This document shows, in pieces, positions 1 through 6,028 of a stretch of DNA of 6,060 nucleotides (position 1 is its first letter; each line of letters starts with the position of its first letter). Both the position numbers and the translations under genes were made by a program. Where the stretch lies: contig CAITIF010000062.1 of NCBI GenBank assembly GCA_903892365.1, positions 1 through 6,060 of the forward strand, written 5' to 3'. Under the pieces are notes generated by a model, which was not told the DNA's origin, did no database searches, and worked only from the letters and a program-made list of their open reading frames with translations. This stretch comes from an uncultured Pirellula sp. GTDB taxonomy: Bacteria > Planctomycetota > Planctomycetia > Pirellulales > Pirellulaceae.

Positions 1-5
1 CGTAA

Positions 6-45
6 CGCGGCTAGCGCCCGCGGCTCAGCAATTTGCTTGCGCAAA
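6..45. repeat. GC-rich intergenic repeat-like element with hairpin potential
   Basis: Bases 6-12 and 19-25 are a direct repeat (CGCGGCT), and 6-10 pairs with 18-22 (CGCGG / CCGCG) around a 7-base loop containing the palindrome GCTAGC. Next to it TTTGC (32-36) pairs with GCAAA (41-45) across a 4-base loop. The wording GCGGCTAGCGCCCGCGGCTCA resembles short repeats I associate with planctomycete intergenic DNA. It lies just downstream of the small membrane gene and may continue past the window edge. No T-run follows on either strand, so it is not a classical terminator. Confidence 0.35.
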
Positions 46-83
46 CTACAAAGTGAGTGCCATTTGGCTACCGTCCAATGAGC

Positions 84-425
84 TTACGCATTTCGTTTCA
101 GCGATATTGAGTAAAGCAATACGATGGATCCGCTCGCAAGTAGAGACCATGGGAACCATTCTGACGGCCGGAATACTCGTTCAACTCCGGATTGAGCGGG
201 TGAAGAAAAAAAGCCGCCGGATTGTTGCATGCTTTGTTGCGCTGGATCGTCAATAACCCCGGCAACTAAAACCGCGCTATCAATCAAAAGGCATTCGATT
301 CCCATAATGATGAGAACGATACCAACCGCACAAAAAAAAGCTCGCCACATAGTTGAAGGACGAATCAAGATTCGTACACCCTTGATGGTTGAAACAGGTT
401 GAAGCGACAGAGGATGTCTCTTCAT
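84..425 (-). CDS. small two-helix membrane protein, conserved-looking, unknown function
   Basis: The 113-residue protein has a short basic N-terminus, a hydrophobic helix at about 28-48 (W-R-A-F-F-C-A-V-G-I-V-L-I-I-M-G), the patch E-C-L-L-I-D-S-A-V-L (44-53), a polar loop rich in Gln, Ser and Gly (61-80), then R-P-S-E-W-F-P-W-S-L-L (86-96) leading into a second helix that ends near 108 with L-Y-S-I-S-L-K-R. Both helix borders carry Trp and charged residues, as real membrane proteins do, and the motifs match short planctomycete proteins I have seen without assigned function. The ATG at 425 is preferred; a GGAG lies 11 bases upstream, which is long. An ATG at 449 and a TTG at 482 in the same frame lack a ribosome site, and the frame is closed by a TAG at 506-504. 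It lies 139 bases after the DUF4350-like gene on the same strand, with no convincing terminator between, so it may be the sixth gene of the operon or have its own promoter. Function is unknown. Confidence 0.75.
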   Translation of the reverse strand: MKRHPLSLQPVSTIKGVRILIRPSTMWRAFFCAVGIVLIIMGIECLLIDSAVLVAGVIDDPAQQSMQQSGGFFSSPAQSGVERVFRPSEWFPWSLLASGSIVLLYSISLKRNA

Positions 426-564
426 GAACACGACCACTCCGATGGACATCGGCGACCGAAAACAAAAGCTCCAGCCAAACAAGGTGGATGCAAGGTTTTT
501 TTGCTATCAATCCTGGTGCCCTTGGATTTTTCGGCATCATCCCAATCTTCTGCAGATCTGCGAC
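426..564 (-). other. 139-base gap between the DUF4350-like gene and the small membrane gene
   Basis: No convincing terminator or promoter was found on the minus strand. It contains a perfect 10-base palindrome GCAGATCTGC at 552-561 just after the DUF4350-like stop. There is also a plus-strand T-run (A-run on the transcribed minus strand) around 496-502, which cannot serve as a minus-strand terminator tail. The gap is wide compared with the overlapping junctions upstream. Confidence 0.5.
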
Positions 565-2019
565 TTAAGCGGATTGATCTGAATTCGAGGCGGTGATCGG
601 ATTGCTGGATTGCTTTGCAAACGGTGAGGTTGGATCTTGTTGCGCTACGGGGTCGACATTTGCCCATGGCGAAGTCGGTTCTTTGCGCACTTGCCGGAAA
701 TAGTCGGCAATAGTGGCAAGCGCATAGAATCGATCTTTTGACTTCAGTAGCATCGCACCCACAGCATCCACGTGAAGTCCGAAATCGCGATGTGACTTTC
801 TCGGCAAAAGTTTAGGTCGACCGAAAATCGGAAACAGTGCAATCAGTGCAAGCATGCCTAAAAACACTGCGTGAAGGGTCACTACATTGAGCGGCCAAAT
901 GGTAAGCATCTCGAACCCTTTTTGCTGTTCGGCTAAATCATCCTTTCTCACGATGGGGTCCAGTGCCCCCGATACGAAGCCAACGCTTTCTTTAGGTAGT
1001 TTTGCGATGAGCCGTCGCGTCAATGCGCGATTTTGGTCATTGATCAATCCAAGATTGGAGATCATGGAGGAATTTGCCAAGACAATGACTCTAGATTTGC
1101 CCCATTTCGAACTGGTTATCTCTGCAATTAACGGCTCGCGTTCCTTTGTCGCAAGCAAAAAGTCTAAACGTGGGCGATCGCTTTCAGGAAACATTTTGAT
1201 TGCCGTAAGTATTTCTGCATCTTGTTTGCTCCACTCAAATTCATAATCCGGTGCAGCCGGTGTATTCGTGGGGGGCGCGATCGTATTCGGGGCGGTGGCT
1301 GGAGATCCGGTGTTGGTGGCTGTGGGGGCCGAAATAGGAGCAGGCTCTCGATCAAATGCCTTTTTCAGATCCGAATAGGAACGAAGATTCATTCCAACCG
1401 GGACACCTCTAAGGAAGATTCTCGACTTGCTTATGTCGATGGAGTCCGCCCAAGGGCCCGAGACAGATTTCACTTGTTTCTCAACGGAGTTCGTATAGTC
1501 GAATAGGAACCAAGGGGTTGCAACATTCTGGCGGACTGAAGATCGCAATTGATCCAATTCACGCTGTGCGATTGCGATCTGTTCCAAGCAGTTCCAACGT
1601 TCTTCTTCATTGCTTTCTTCCTGCAGTATTTTCTCCGAGCATTGACGCCAATAGTCTTCCATCGCGGAAAAGTCGCGTCCGACATAAACCAGAGTGCGGT
1701 CGCCGGAAGCAAGCCATTGGTTCATCCATTCGAAGGTTTCAGAGCGATGTGCGCCAAAGTGATTAGGGCTCCATACGATCGCCTTGAGTCGATCCATAGC
1801 TCGAGGAGAAAGGGAACGAACTTCTTTGGTGTCGCACCCCTCGGAGTCGCATAGATTTCGGAATACCGAAATGCCGGCAGGGCTTTGCCTTGCTTCCGTG
1901 CCCTCGCTTATCCCATACTCTCTAGAAAGCTTGTTGCACCCCTGGCTGGCGAAAGTGAACGTGACGAGGAGAACTACGGGGAGGAGTTGACGAACCGTTT
2001 TTGAGAGCCTCAGTTTCAT
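565..2019 (-). CDS. DUF4350-like lipoprotein with second membrane anchor and cytoplasmic tail
   Basis: The 484-residue protein starts with a lipoprotein signal (MKLRLSKTVR, hydrophobic 11-24, S-Q-G-C with C28 as probable lipidated residue). The extracytoplasmic part has Y-G-I-S-E-G at 35-40, S-P-A-G-I-S-V-F-R (46-54), I-V-W-S-P-N-H-F (81-88) and R-T-L-V-Y-V-G-R-D-F-S-A-M-E-D-Y-W (108-124). I recognise these as conserved in planctomycete relatives of DUF4350. A charged helical stretch (125-165) and a Pro/Thr/Ala-rich linker (225-257) follow. The second half contains S-R-V-I-V-L-A-N (309-316), a membrane span at about 377-398, then F-G-R-P-K (399-403) and D-F-G-L-H-V-D-A-V-G (412-421). That part should be cytoplasmic, ending in a polar tail. 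DUF4350 proteins are thought to have a class I amidotransferase-like fold without proven catalysis; no obvious catalytic Cys-His-Glu set is visible here. A strong GGAGGT lies 5 bases before the ATG, and the gene overlaps DUF4129 by 4 bases. It is probably the extracytoplasmic sensor or substrate-binding part of the complex (inference). Confidence 0.85.
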   Translation of the reverse strand: MKLRLSKTVRQLLPVVLLVTFTFASQGCNKLSREYGISEGTEARQSPAGISVFRNLCDSEGCDTKEVRSLSPRAMDRLKAIVWSPNHFGAHRSETFEWMNQWLASGDRTLVYVGRDFSAMEDYWRQCSEKILQEESNEEERWNCLEQIAIAQRELDQLRSSVRQNVATPWFLFDYTNSVEKQVKSVSGPWADSIDISKSRIFLRGVPVGMNLRSYSDLKKAFDREPAPISAPTATNTGSPATAPNTIAPPTNTPAAPDYEFEWSKQDAEILTAIKMFPESDRPRLDFLLATKEREPLIAEITSSKWGKSRVIVLANSSMISNLGLINDQNRALTRRLIAKLPKESVGFVSGALDPIVRKDDLAEQQKGFEMLTIWPLNVVTLHAVFLGMLALIALFPIFGRPKLLPRKSHRDFGLHVDAVGAMLLKSKDRFYALATIADYFRQVRKEPTSPWANVDPVAQQDPTSPFAKQSSNPITASNSDQSA

Positions 2020-2897
2020 GAAGCACCTCCTAAAGCATTTGGCAGCGATGTTGCTGCTGTGCTTTGTTTTTCGATTCGCACCAGCTCGCTTTCAAACGTT
2101 GCTAATTGATTCCAGATGGAGTCAAAGGTTGGAATATCGAGCTGGTGTTTTCCGAAAAATGTAAACTCGAATACGGTGACAAGTTGGTTTGCAAAACCGC
2201 GAATGGTTTCACGATCCTTCAGCTCCCGCATGTACATTCGATTGGTTTTCCCTTTCGCCAGTCGTATGCACCGGGCTTCATCCAAAGTGACCAAAACATG
2301 GCTGTACAGATAGGCAATAGCTCGTGAATAATCGCCTGCCGCTCGATGCCTTTCGGCCTGCCCCAGTAGCCCCAAAAGGCTCTGTTCGATTTCAAAAGGT
2401 AGATCTTGAATCTTCACCGCTTCCCGTTCGAGAGCAGCCTTTGTGGTTTTTCTGCGGGTCGGAGAATACCAAGCTCCAAAGTTGGTGTACTGCCAAATAA
2501 TGTAAGCGATCGTGAAGATCAGAATCAGGAAAAAGAGAATCAAGACGATTTTCCAGCCGGAGAAAATCCACGTTAAAACGTTGCTTAGATAGGTCGAAAG
2601 CCAATCGAGCCACGACCAATCATAGGGAAGTTCGGGCGAGGCGACAGCGTCATGTCGGTCTGAAACATCCAGGGCTTTTTTTGCAGTTCCCGATGGCTTG
2701 ATCGATCCTTGTTCTGTGTCGTACCAAACGGAGTTGGTGGATCGTTGAATGACTTCGCGGTCATCCTCGCAAAAGGCAGTGCTGGCAAAAATCGATACTA
2801 CTGTGCAGTAAGCCATTGCCATGGTTATCCACCGTGAAACGCGGGTGGCTGTTGAGCTTGCTCTGAAAGAGTCGCTTTGGGTAGCCAAATGAATCAT
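2016..2897 (-). CDS. DUF4129-type membrane protein with signal sequence
   Basis: The 293-residue protein has a basic N-terminus, a hydrophobic signal-like segment at about 24-42 (possible cleavage after S-T-A41), a short extracytoplasmic stretch rich in Trp and acidic residues (45-110), one membrane span at 115-136, and a soluble C-terminal domain with the DUF4129 signature. The key motif runs from about 177 to 230: L-L-G-Q-A-E-R-H-R-A-A-G-D-Y-S-R-A-I-A-Y-L-Y, then L-x-x-A-R-C-I-R-L and K-T-N-R-M-Y-M-R-E-L (217-226). It resembles the G-D-Y-x-x-A-x-x-x-L-Y ... T-N-x-E-Y pattern of the family. The domain is helical and presumably cytoplasmic. DUF4129 proteins have no known reaction and occur in operons with MoxR ATPases and transglutaminase-like or DUF4350 proteins. 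The ATG overlaps the upstream stop as ATGA, and its TGA overlaps the next ATG the same way. Relatives suggest an adaptor between the membrane complex and its cytoplasmic ATPase; that role is inference. Confidence 0.87.
   Translation of the reverse strand: MIHLATQSDSFRASSTATRVSRWITMAMAYCTVVSIFASTAFCEDDREVIQRSTNSVWYDTEQGSIKPSGTAKKALDVSDRHDAVASPELPYDWSWLDWLSTYLSNVLTWIFSGWKIVLILFFLILIFTIAYIIWQYTNFGAWYSPTRRKTTKAALEREAVKIQDLPFEIEQSLLGLLGQAERHRAAGDYSRAIAYLYSHVLVTLDEARCIRLAKGKTNRMYMRELKDRETIRGFANQLVTVFEFTFFGKHQLDIPTFDSIWNQLATFESELVRIEKQSTAATSLPNALGGAS
2025..2030 (-). promoter_or_regulatory. Shine-Dalgarno GGAGGT of the DUF4350-like gene
   Basis: The minus strand reads GGAGGT (part of GGAGGTG), 5 bases before the ATG at 2019-2017, inside the last codons (L-G-G-A-S) of the DUF4129 gene. 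Together with that in the polytopic-protein gene it is the best ribosome site in the window, and it fixes the start. Confidence 0.75.
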
Positions 2898-3820
2898 GAG
2901 GCGACCTCTAACAATCTTTGGGATTCTGCTTTCAATTTCAATTCAATCTCCCAACCTTCGGTATGGATGCGAGAATTCATGTAGGTCAGAAATCGAATGA
3001 TGGTTCCCCAAGTTGCGATTCCCCAAAGAATGAATGGGAAGAAAAGCAGGTCCATCCATGGCCCCCAAGTCCATATCCCAGTTAGCACACCGATCAAGAA
3101 TAAGGTGCTCAGCGAGATCGAAAGCGTCGTGAGGATTTCTACGATGGAGACACCCATGTGCATGCCAAACAGCTCAAAGGCCATCCCGGAGTGAAGCCAC
3201 GACGAGCGTTTTCGGTAGGCGATTCGGCTTTTGTCATTTTTACTAACATAAATGGGGCAGCGTTCCAGCAATAAGATTTCCAAAGCGAATGGTCGGAAAC
3301 CTCGAACCAGAAAAACGTAAGAACAAAGGCATAGCAAGTACAGCGGAATCTCTACCTCAGGTCGAAATACAGGCGACTGGAACAAAAATGCAAGAGGGAC
3401 AAAAACCAAAATCGACATCCGCAAAAAACCTTGAACCAAGATAATTGCAGCAAGCTTCGCCCAGATTGCGGTCAGCACATTTCCAAGCGTGGGTTTGTCA
3501 CCAAACACGGCTTGGCCAATAAAGTAAGTGACACCGCTGAGCGCGAGAGGTGCTTGGATCAGAATAACGGCAGTCATGATGACTAAGTAGCGAGTTTGAA
3601 ACGCCGTTGCATCGCCAAGTTCACGCGAAGACATCACCAGTTGATCGTATTGAGTCAGTGGCCAAAGTAAGATGAAATTGAGGATAGCAAAGGGCAGGGT
3701 ACCCAAAAAAGCCAAGCAGAAAATAGAAGTCCAGTAGCGTTGAAAGACCAGCAGGCTTAGATCGATTAAATCCGTACCGCTTCTTTGCGAAATGGTGACC
3801 GCCGTTTTATCGAGCTGCAT
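2894..3820 (-). CDS. polytopic membrane protein of the MoxR-associated cluster, uncharacterised
   Basis: The 308-residue product is a polytopic inner-membrane protein that I cannot name beyond its context. Hydrophobic segments lie near 31-54, 78-102, 121-147, 157-172, 226-249 and 257-280. Between spans, a basic loop (about 193-210: K-N-D-K-S-R-I-A-Y-R-K-R) is expected in the cytoplasm. Shortly after the last span comes Y-M-N-S-R-I-H-T-E-G-W-E-I-E-L (280-294). This resembles the R-x-R-x-E-G-W/L-D-x-E ending that I associate with membrane proteins encoded just upstream of DUF4129 genes. The start at 3820 is chosen over the upstream ATG at 3838 because a perfect GGAGG lies 5 bases before it; the longer form would add only MKSEAF. 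The gene overlaps the SpoIIM end by 14 bases and the DUF4129 start by 4. It probably forms part of the same membrane complex, which is inference. The coding call is firm because of the tight overlaps on both sides and the continuous membrane pattern. Confidence 0.85.
   Translation of the reverse strand: MQLDKTAVTISQRSGTDLIDLSLLVFQRYWTSIFCLAFLGTLPFAILNFILLWPLTQYDQLVMSSRELGDATAFQTRYLVIMTAVILIQAPLALSGVTYFIGQAVFGDKPTLGNVLTAIWAKLAAIILVQGFLRMSILVFVPLAFLFQSPVFRPEVEIPLYLLCLCSYVFLVRGFRPFALEILLLERCPIYVSKNDKSRIAYRKRSSWLHSGMAFELFGMHMGVSIVEILTTLSISLSTLFLIGVLTGIWTWGPWMDLLFFPFILWGIATWGTIIRFLTYMNSRIHTEGWEIELKLKAESQRLLEVAS
2904..2909 (-). promoter_or_regulatory. Shine-Dalgarno AGAGGT of the DUF4129 gene
   Basis: The minus strand reads AGAGGT with 6 bases before the ATG at 2897-2895. 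It sits within the end of the upstream gene and supports coupled translation from the 4-base overlap. Confidence 0.6.
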
Positions 3821-4847
3821 GAACGCCTCCGATTTCACGCCATGGATTATCCTCGTGGTGCTTCAAGGCAAGTTGGATTGGAGGTGTCGGGTACCCCAAG
3901 ACAACAAAGTAGTACATCAAAAGGCCGGAGCTGAAGATAGCGACGGAGGCTTTTGCGAAATAAGGCAAGGGAGAAGGGGAAACGAATCCTTCCGTAAATG
4001 CAGCCATGAAGAACATAGCGATGGAAGCAAGAACAATCGGCAGTGCGCGTTCTGCGTTCAACCGGAAGGATTCCATGCGAAGCAGACCTGAAGTGGAAAA
4101 AATGCCCAGGCCTAAACGTAGGCCAGCGGCTGCTGACAATGCGATCGCCGTTAGTTCAAAAACCCCGTGGGCAGTAACGAACTGAAAAAAGACATCCCCC
4201 TGTTCAACATCAGATCGAGTCATGTAGCCAAAGGAGGCGCCCAAGACGACTCCGTTGTATCCCAAAGCGCAGAGGGAGGGTAAAATCAGCGGCCCCAATG
4301 CAAAGCACTGTAAACCAATACTAGTGTTGTGTTGGATGTAATAGCCCGACATCGCTACGTATTGGTCAAAATTGCCAGCCAGCGGGCGATTGAAACTGTT
4401 TTCCATTTGTTCGATTTGTTCAGAACCTAAGATCCGTTCCGCATAACCTGGAAATGTCCCCTCGGACCAAGCCAATAGTGCCGAGAGGGTGAATAGGCCA
4501 AAAAAAACAATGAACGCGACCTTGACGCATACGTCCCGGAAAATGCTCTGCGGTGTAATCACTGTGCAGTAATAAACCCATCGTTCGATAGAAGAACGAC
4601 TGGAGCGATACAACAGGCCATGAGCGCGTCCGACCAGACGATGTAGATATTCGACCGTGGCAGGTGGCAATTGGTATTGTTCTGCCATCGATAAATCAGT
4701 GCAGGCTGCGCGATAGAGCGAGGAGAATCTCGCGACCAAGCTGCCGTTGCGTTGAAATGGAAAGCGAATCCCTTCCAGTGACGAGCACATTTTATCCAGT
4801 TCGTTCCAACCAAGTCTGCGCTGTTCTAGTAGGACAGAGATCTTCAT
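3807..4847 (-). CDS. SpoIIM / DUF95-family integral membrane protein
   Basis: The 346-residue protein belongs to the stage II sporulation protein M (DUF95) family. In Bacillus, SpoIIM forms a peptidoglycan-remodelling complex with SpoIID and SpoIIP. In non-sporulating bacteria such as this one, relatives are found in MoxR clusters and have no defined activity. The N-terminal soluble part (1-105) begins in the family style (LLEQRRLGWNELD at 6-18) and is helical and basic. Membrane spans are likely at 108-126, 177-195, 196-209, 228-248, 269-287 and 297-317. Family hallmarks are YYIQHNTSIGLQCFALG (169-185), the H-G-V-F-E-L motif with H227 and E231 followed by A-A-A-G-L-R-L-G (239-246), and A-A-F-T-E-G-F-V-S-P (282-291). 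The ATG overlaps the RDD stop as ATGA; a weak GGGAAAG precedes it by 7 bases. Its own end overlaps the next gene by 14 bases. It is probably made together with the RDD protein as a membrane partner (inference from conserved adjacency). No truncation or missing motif was noticed. Confidence 0.9.
   Translation of the reverse strand: MKISVLLEQRRLGWNELDKMCSSLEGIRFPFQRNGSLVARFSSLYRAACTDLSMAEQYQLPPATVEYLHRLVGRAHGLLYRSSRSSIERWVYYCTVITPQSIFRDVCVKVAFIVFFGLFTLSALLAWSEGTFPGYAERILGSEQIEQMENSFNRPLAGNFDQYVAMSGYYIQHNTSIGLQCFALGPLILPSLCALGYNGVVLGASFGYMTRSDVEQGDVFFQFVTAHGVFELTAIALSAAAGLRLGLGIFSTSGLLRMESFRLNAERALPIVLASIAMFFMAAFTEGFVSPSPLPYFAKASVAIFSSGLLMYYFVVLGYPTPPIQLALKHHEDNPWREIGGVHAAR
3826..3830 (-). promoter_or_regulatory. 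Shine-Dalgarno GGAGG deciding the start of the polytopic membrane protein
   Basis: The minus strand reads GGAGG followed by 5 bases and then ATG at 3820-3818. This lies inside the last codons of the SpoIIM gene, so ribosomes finishing SpoIIM end next to it. It favours the ATG at 3820 over the ATG at 3838. Confidence 0.75.
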
Positions 4848-5884
4848 GGTGGCACTTTCCCAGGGGGCACGCTATCGCTAGCAGATGGAGGCGTTGGGTC
4901 CATTACTGGCGGTGGTACAGCTATTGGTGGTGTAGTTGTTGGTCGTGTAGCTATTGAAGGCGCAGCGACCGGCAATGCAGATATGGTTGCTCGCGACGCT
5001 TTGCTGTCGGATATTGGCGATCGATGTTCTTGCGCACTTGGTGGTGGTGAAGCCATCGATTGCGAATCGATAAAAGCATCTTTCGCGATAAACTCTCGAT
5101 AATACAACGAGCACAAGAGTAGATCGGGGCTCGTGTCGTCGCGAAAGTTGAATTTTCGCAGAAGAGGTGCTGCGATGTAAGCAGCGAGTTCTTGGCGACG
5201 AACGTTTGGTATCCTTGCTCTTCGCTCAACAAACAAAGCGATAGCTTTCGCAAGAGTTGTCGTCATACGAAAGTTGGCAGGAATGTGTCCACTGAGTGAC
5301 TCGACGCGTGGGTCGTCGAATTTAATGTGAGGCGGTACCCAGGATCTTTGAGTGACCACTACCATAGTACCCGCTGCTAGATCGCCTAGTCGTTGGAAAC
5401 GCTTGGTGATAGTCATACAAAGGAGGGATACCAAAAAAGTTGGAATCACGTACATCGGGGGTGCGTCTGGGCTAAACAATTCCAAAGATACCATGGGTGC
5501 GAAATCCGCTAATCGCAGAAAGTTACGAATGGTTGCTTGGTAGGCGTTGATGGGGCGTCCATCGACGGAGATAACTCGCACTTTGGTCAGCCATTTGCCG
5601 GGTGTTTGGCCGTTCCAAAAGGTTTCAAAAAGCAGGCCGTAAAACCAGTCCAATGCGAACCATGAGATCAAAAAAAGCAAGACCGCAATTCCGCCAGAGA
5701 ATCTCACCACAAATCCAAGCAAGGCCATCAGGATCAGCAAGATCCAAAACAAAATCCCCCGTACTGCAAAATCAAGAATTAGCGCAGGTAGTCTGCGGAA
5801 CGGTCCAGCGATTCGATATTCAAACCGCACGTTCTCCGGAGTCGTTACAAATGCATTCAGGTCAATTGCGTCTGGCGCGTGCAC
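4844..5884 (-). CDS. RDD-family multi-span membrane protein with Pro/Thr-rich C-terminal tail
   Basis: The 346-residue product is an inner-membrane protein of the RDD family. Family members are small helical-bundle membrane proteins of mostly unknown biochemistry; some have been linked to transport, and this branch travels with SpoIIM and MoxR genes. Residues 28-50 hold the first helix with the basic/acidic signature GPFRRLPALILDF (D38). Hydrophobic spans lie near 41-60, 63-82 and 142-159. The family loop T-P-G-K-W-L-T-K-V-R-V-x-x-V-D-G-R is at 94-110, and the closing motif R-L-G-D-L-A-A-G-T (D168) is at 165-173. After the RDD domain comes a soluble stretch (about 185-270) rich in charged helix-forming residues, then a low-complexity Ser/Pro/Thr tail (280-346). 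The start is GTG: an in-frame TGA lies four codons upstream, no ATG fits between them, and TPENVRFEYR at 15-24 matches how relatives begin. No good ribosome site precedes it. It is the first gene of the operon, and its TGA overlaps the next ATG by 4 bases. The family call is secure; the function is not known. Confidence 0.9.
   Translation of the reverse strand: MHAPDAIDLNAFVTTPENVRFEYRIAGPFRRLPALILDFAVRGILFWILLILMALLGFVVRFSGGIAVLLFLISWFALDWFYGLLFETFWNGQTPGKWLTKVRVISVDGRPINAYQATIRNFLRLADFAPMVSLELFSPDAPPMYVIPTFLVSLLCMTITKRFQRLGDLAAGTMVVVTQRSWVPPHIKFDDPRVESLSGHIPANFRMTTTLAKAIALFVERRARIPNVRRQELAAYIAAPLLRKFNFRDDTSPDLLLCSLYYREFIAKDAFIDSQSMASPPPSAQEHRSPISDSKASRATISALPVAAPSIATRPTTTPPIAVPPPVMDPTPPSASDSVPPGKVPP
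4914..4973 (-). repeat. degenerate 15-bp tandem repeat in the RDD protein tail
   Basis: Four consecutive 15-base units (4914-4928, 4929-4943, 4944-4958, 4959-4973) resemble each other; on the plus strand the first reads GGTACAGCTATTGGT. In the gene's frame they encode five-residue units of the type I-A-x-x-P / T-T-T-P-P, giving a proline/threonine-rich spacer at the C-terminus of the RDD protein. The copies are imperfect, so this looks like an old in-frame expansion of a disordered tail rather than a recent microsatellite. Confidence 0.5.
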
Positions 5885-5947
5885 TAAAATAGCTCAACGA
5901 AGGGCATGATTTTGAAGCGGGATACCAATTCTTCCACCCCAGTCGGG

Positions 5948-5965
5948 CTAGATTCTAGTCTCTAG
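5948..5965. repeat. three CTAG boxes at 7-base spacing, over the candidate promoter
   Basis: CTAG occurs at 5948-5951, 5955-5958 and 5962-5965. The first two form the perfect 11-base palindrome CTAGATTCTAG. The tract overlaps the candidate -10 and the spacer of the operon promoter, so a DNA-binding protein there could control the operon. That function is inference. Confidence 0.4.
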
Positions 5966-5980
5966 TTGGAAACCAATCAG
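5952..5980 (-). promoter_or_regulatory. candidate sigma70-type promoter of the operon
   Basis: On the minus strand CTGATT (5980-5975) and TAGAAT (5957-5952) are separated by 17 bases. The -10 matches the consensus at five of six positions, the -35 at only three. Transcription would start near 5945, giving a leader of about 60 bases before the GTG of the RDD gene. It is the best pair I could find in this 176-base gap, but such matches arise by chance. Confidence 0.25.
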
Positions 5981-6028
5981 TAGTCTACCCAAGATTCTTC
6001 GCGACTTGGAATTGGGAAGGGTTGATGG

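Noticed and set aside
59..68. GCCATTTGGC inverted repeat downstream of the small membrane gene, considered as a terminator
   Set aside because: The stem is four pairs with a two-base loop and no T-run follows on the minus strand.
495..502. T-run on the plus strand, considered as a terminator tail
   Set aside because: Both flanking genes are on the minus strand, where it reads as A-run; there is no plus-strand gene to terminate and no strong stem before it.
280..540. 86-codon minus-strand open frame overlapping the small membrane gene
   Set aside because: Its translation lacks a coherent membrane or domain pattern, while the other frame (84-425) has two clean helices. Only one of them can be the main product here.
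552..561. Palindrome GCAGATCTGC after the DUF4350-like stop, considered as a terminator
   Set aside because: It has no loop space and no following T-run on the minus strand.
422..667. 81-codon minus-strand open frame covering the gap and the DUF4350-like 3' end
   Set aside because: Half of it is out of frame inside the DUF4350-like gene, and the composition (Arg/Ser-rich, no pattern) looks like a shadow.
887..1246. 119-codon plus-strand open frame
   Set aside because: It lies wholly opposite the DUF4350-like gene, has no ribosome site or domain pattern, and is explained as a shadow of the coding strand. The same holds for the plus-strand frames at 1222-1506, 1549-1854, 3792-4091, 4664-4957 and 5602-5892.
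3821..3838. Upstream ATG giving the polytopic protein six more residues
   Set aside because: The perfect GGAGG lies between it and the ATG at 3820 and can serve only the latter.
3807..4847. Sporulation function implied by the SpoIIM family name
   Set aside because: No other sporulation gene is present and the neighbours are of the MoxR-associated type; the family is widespread in bacteria that do not sporulate.
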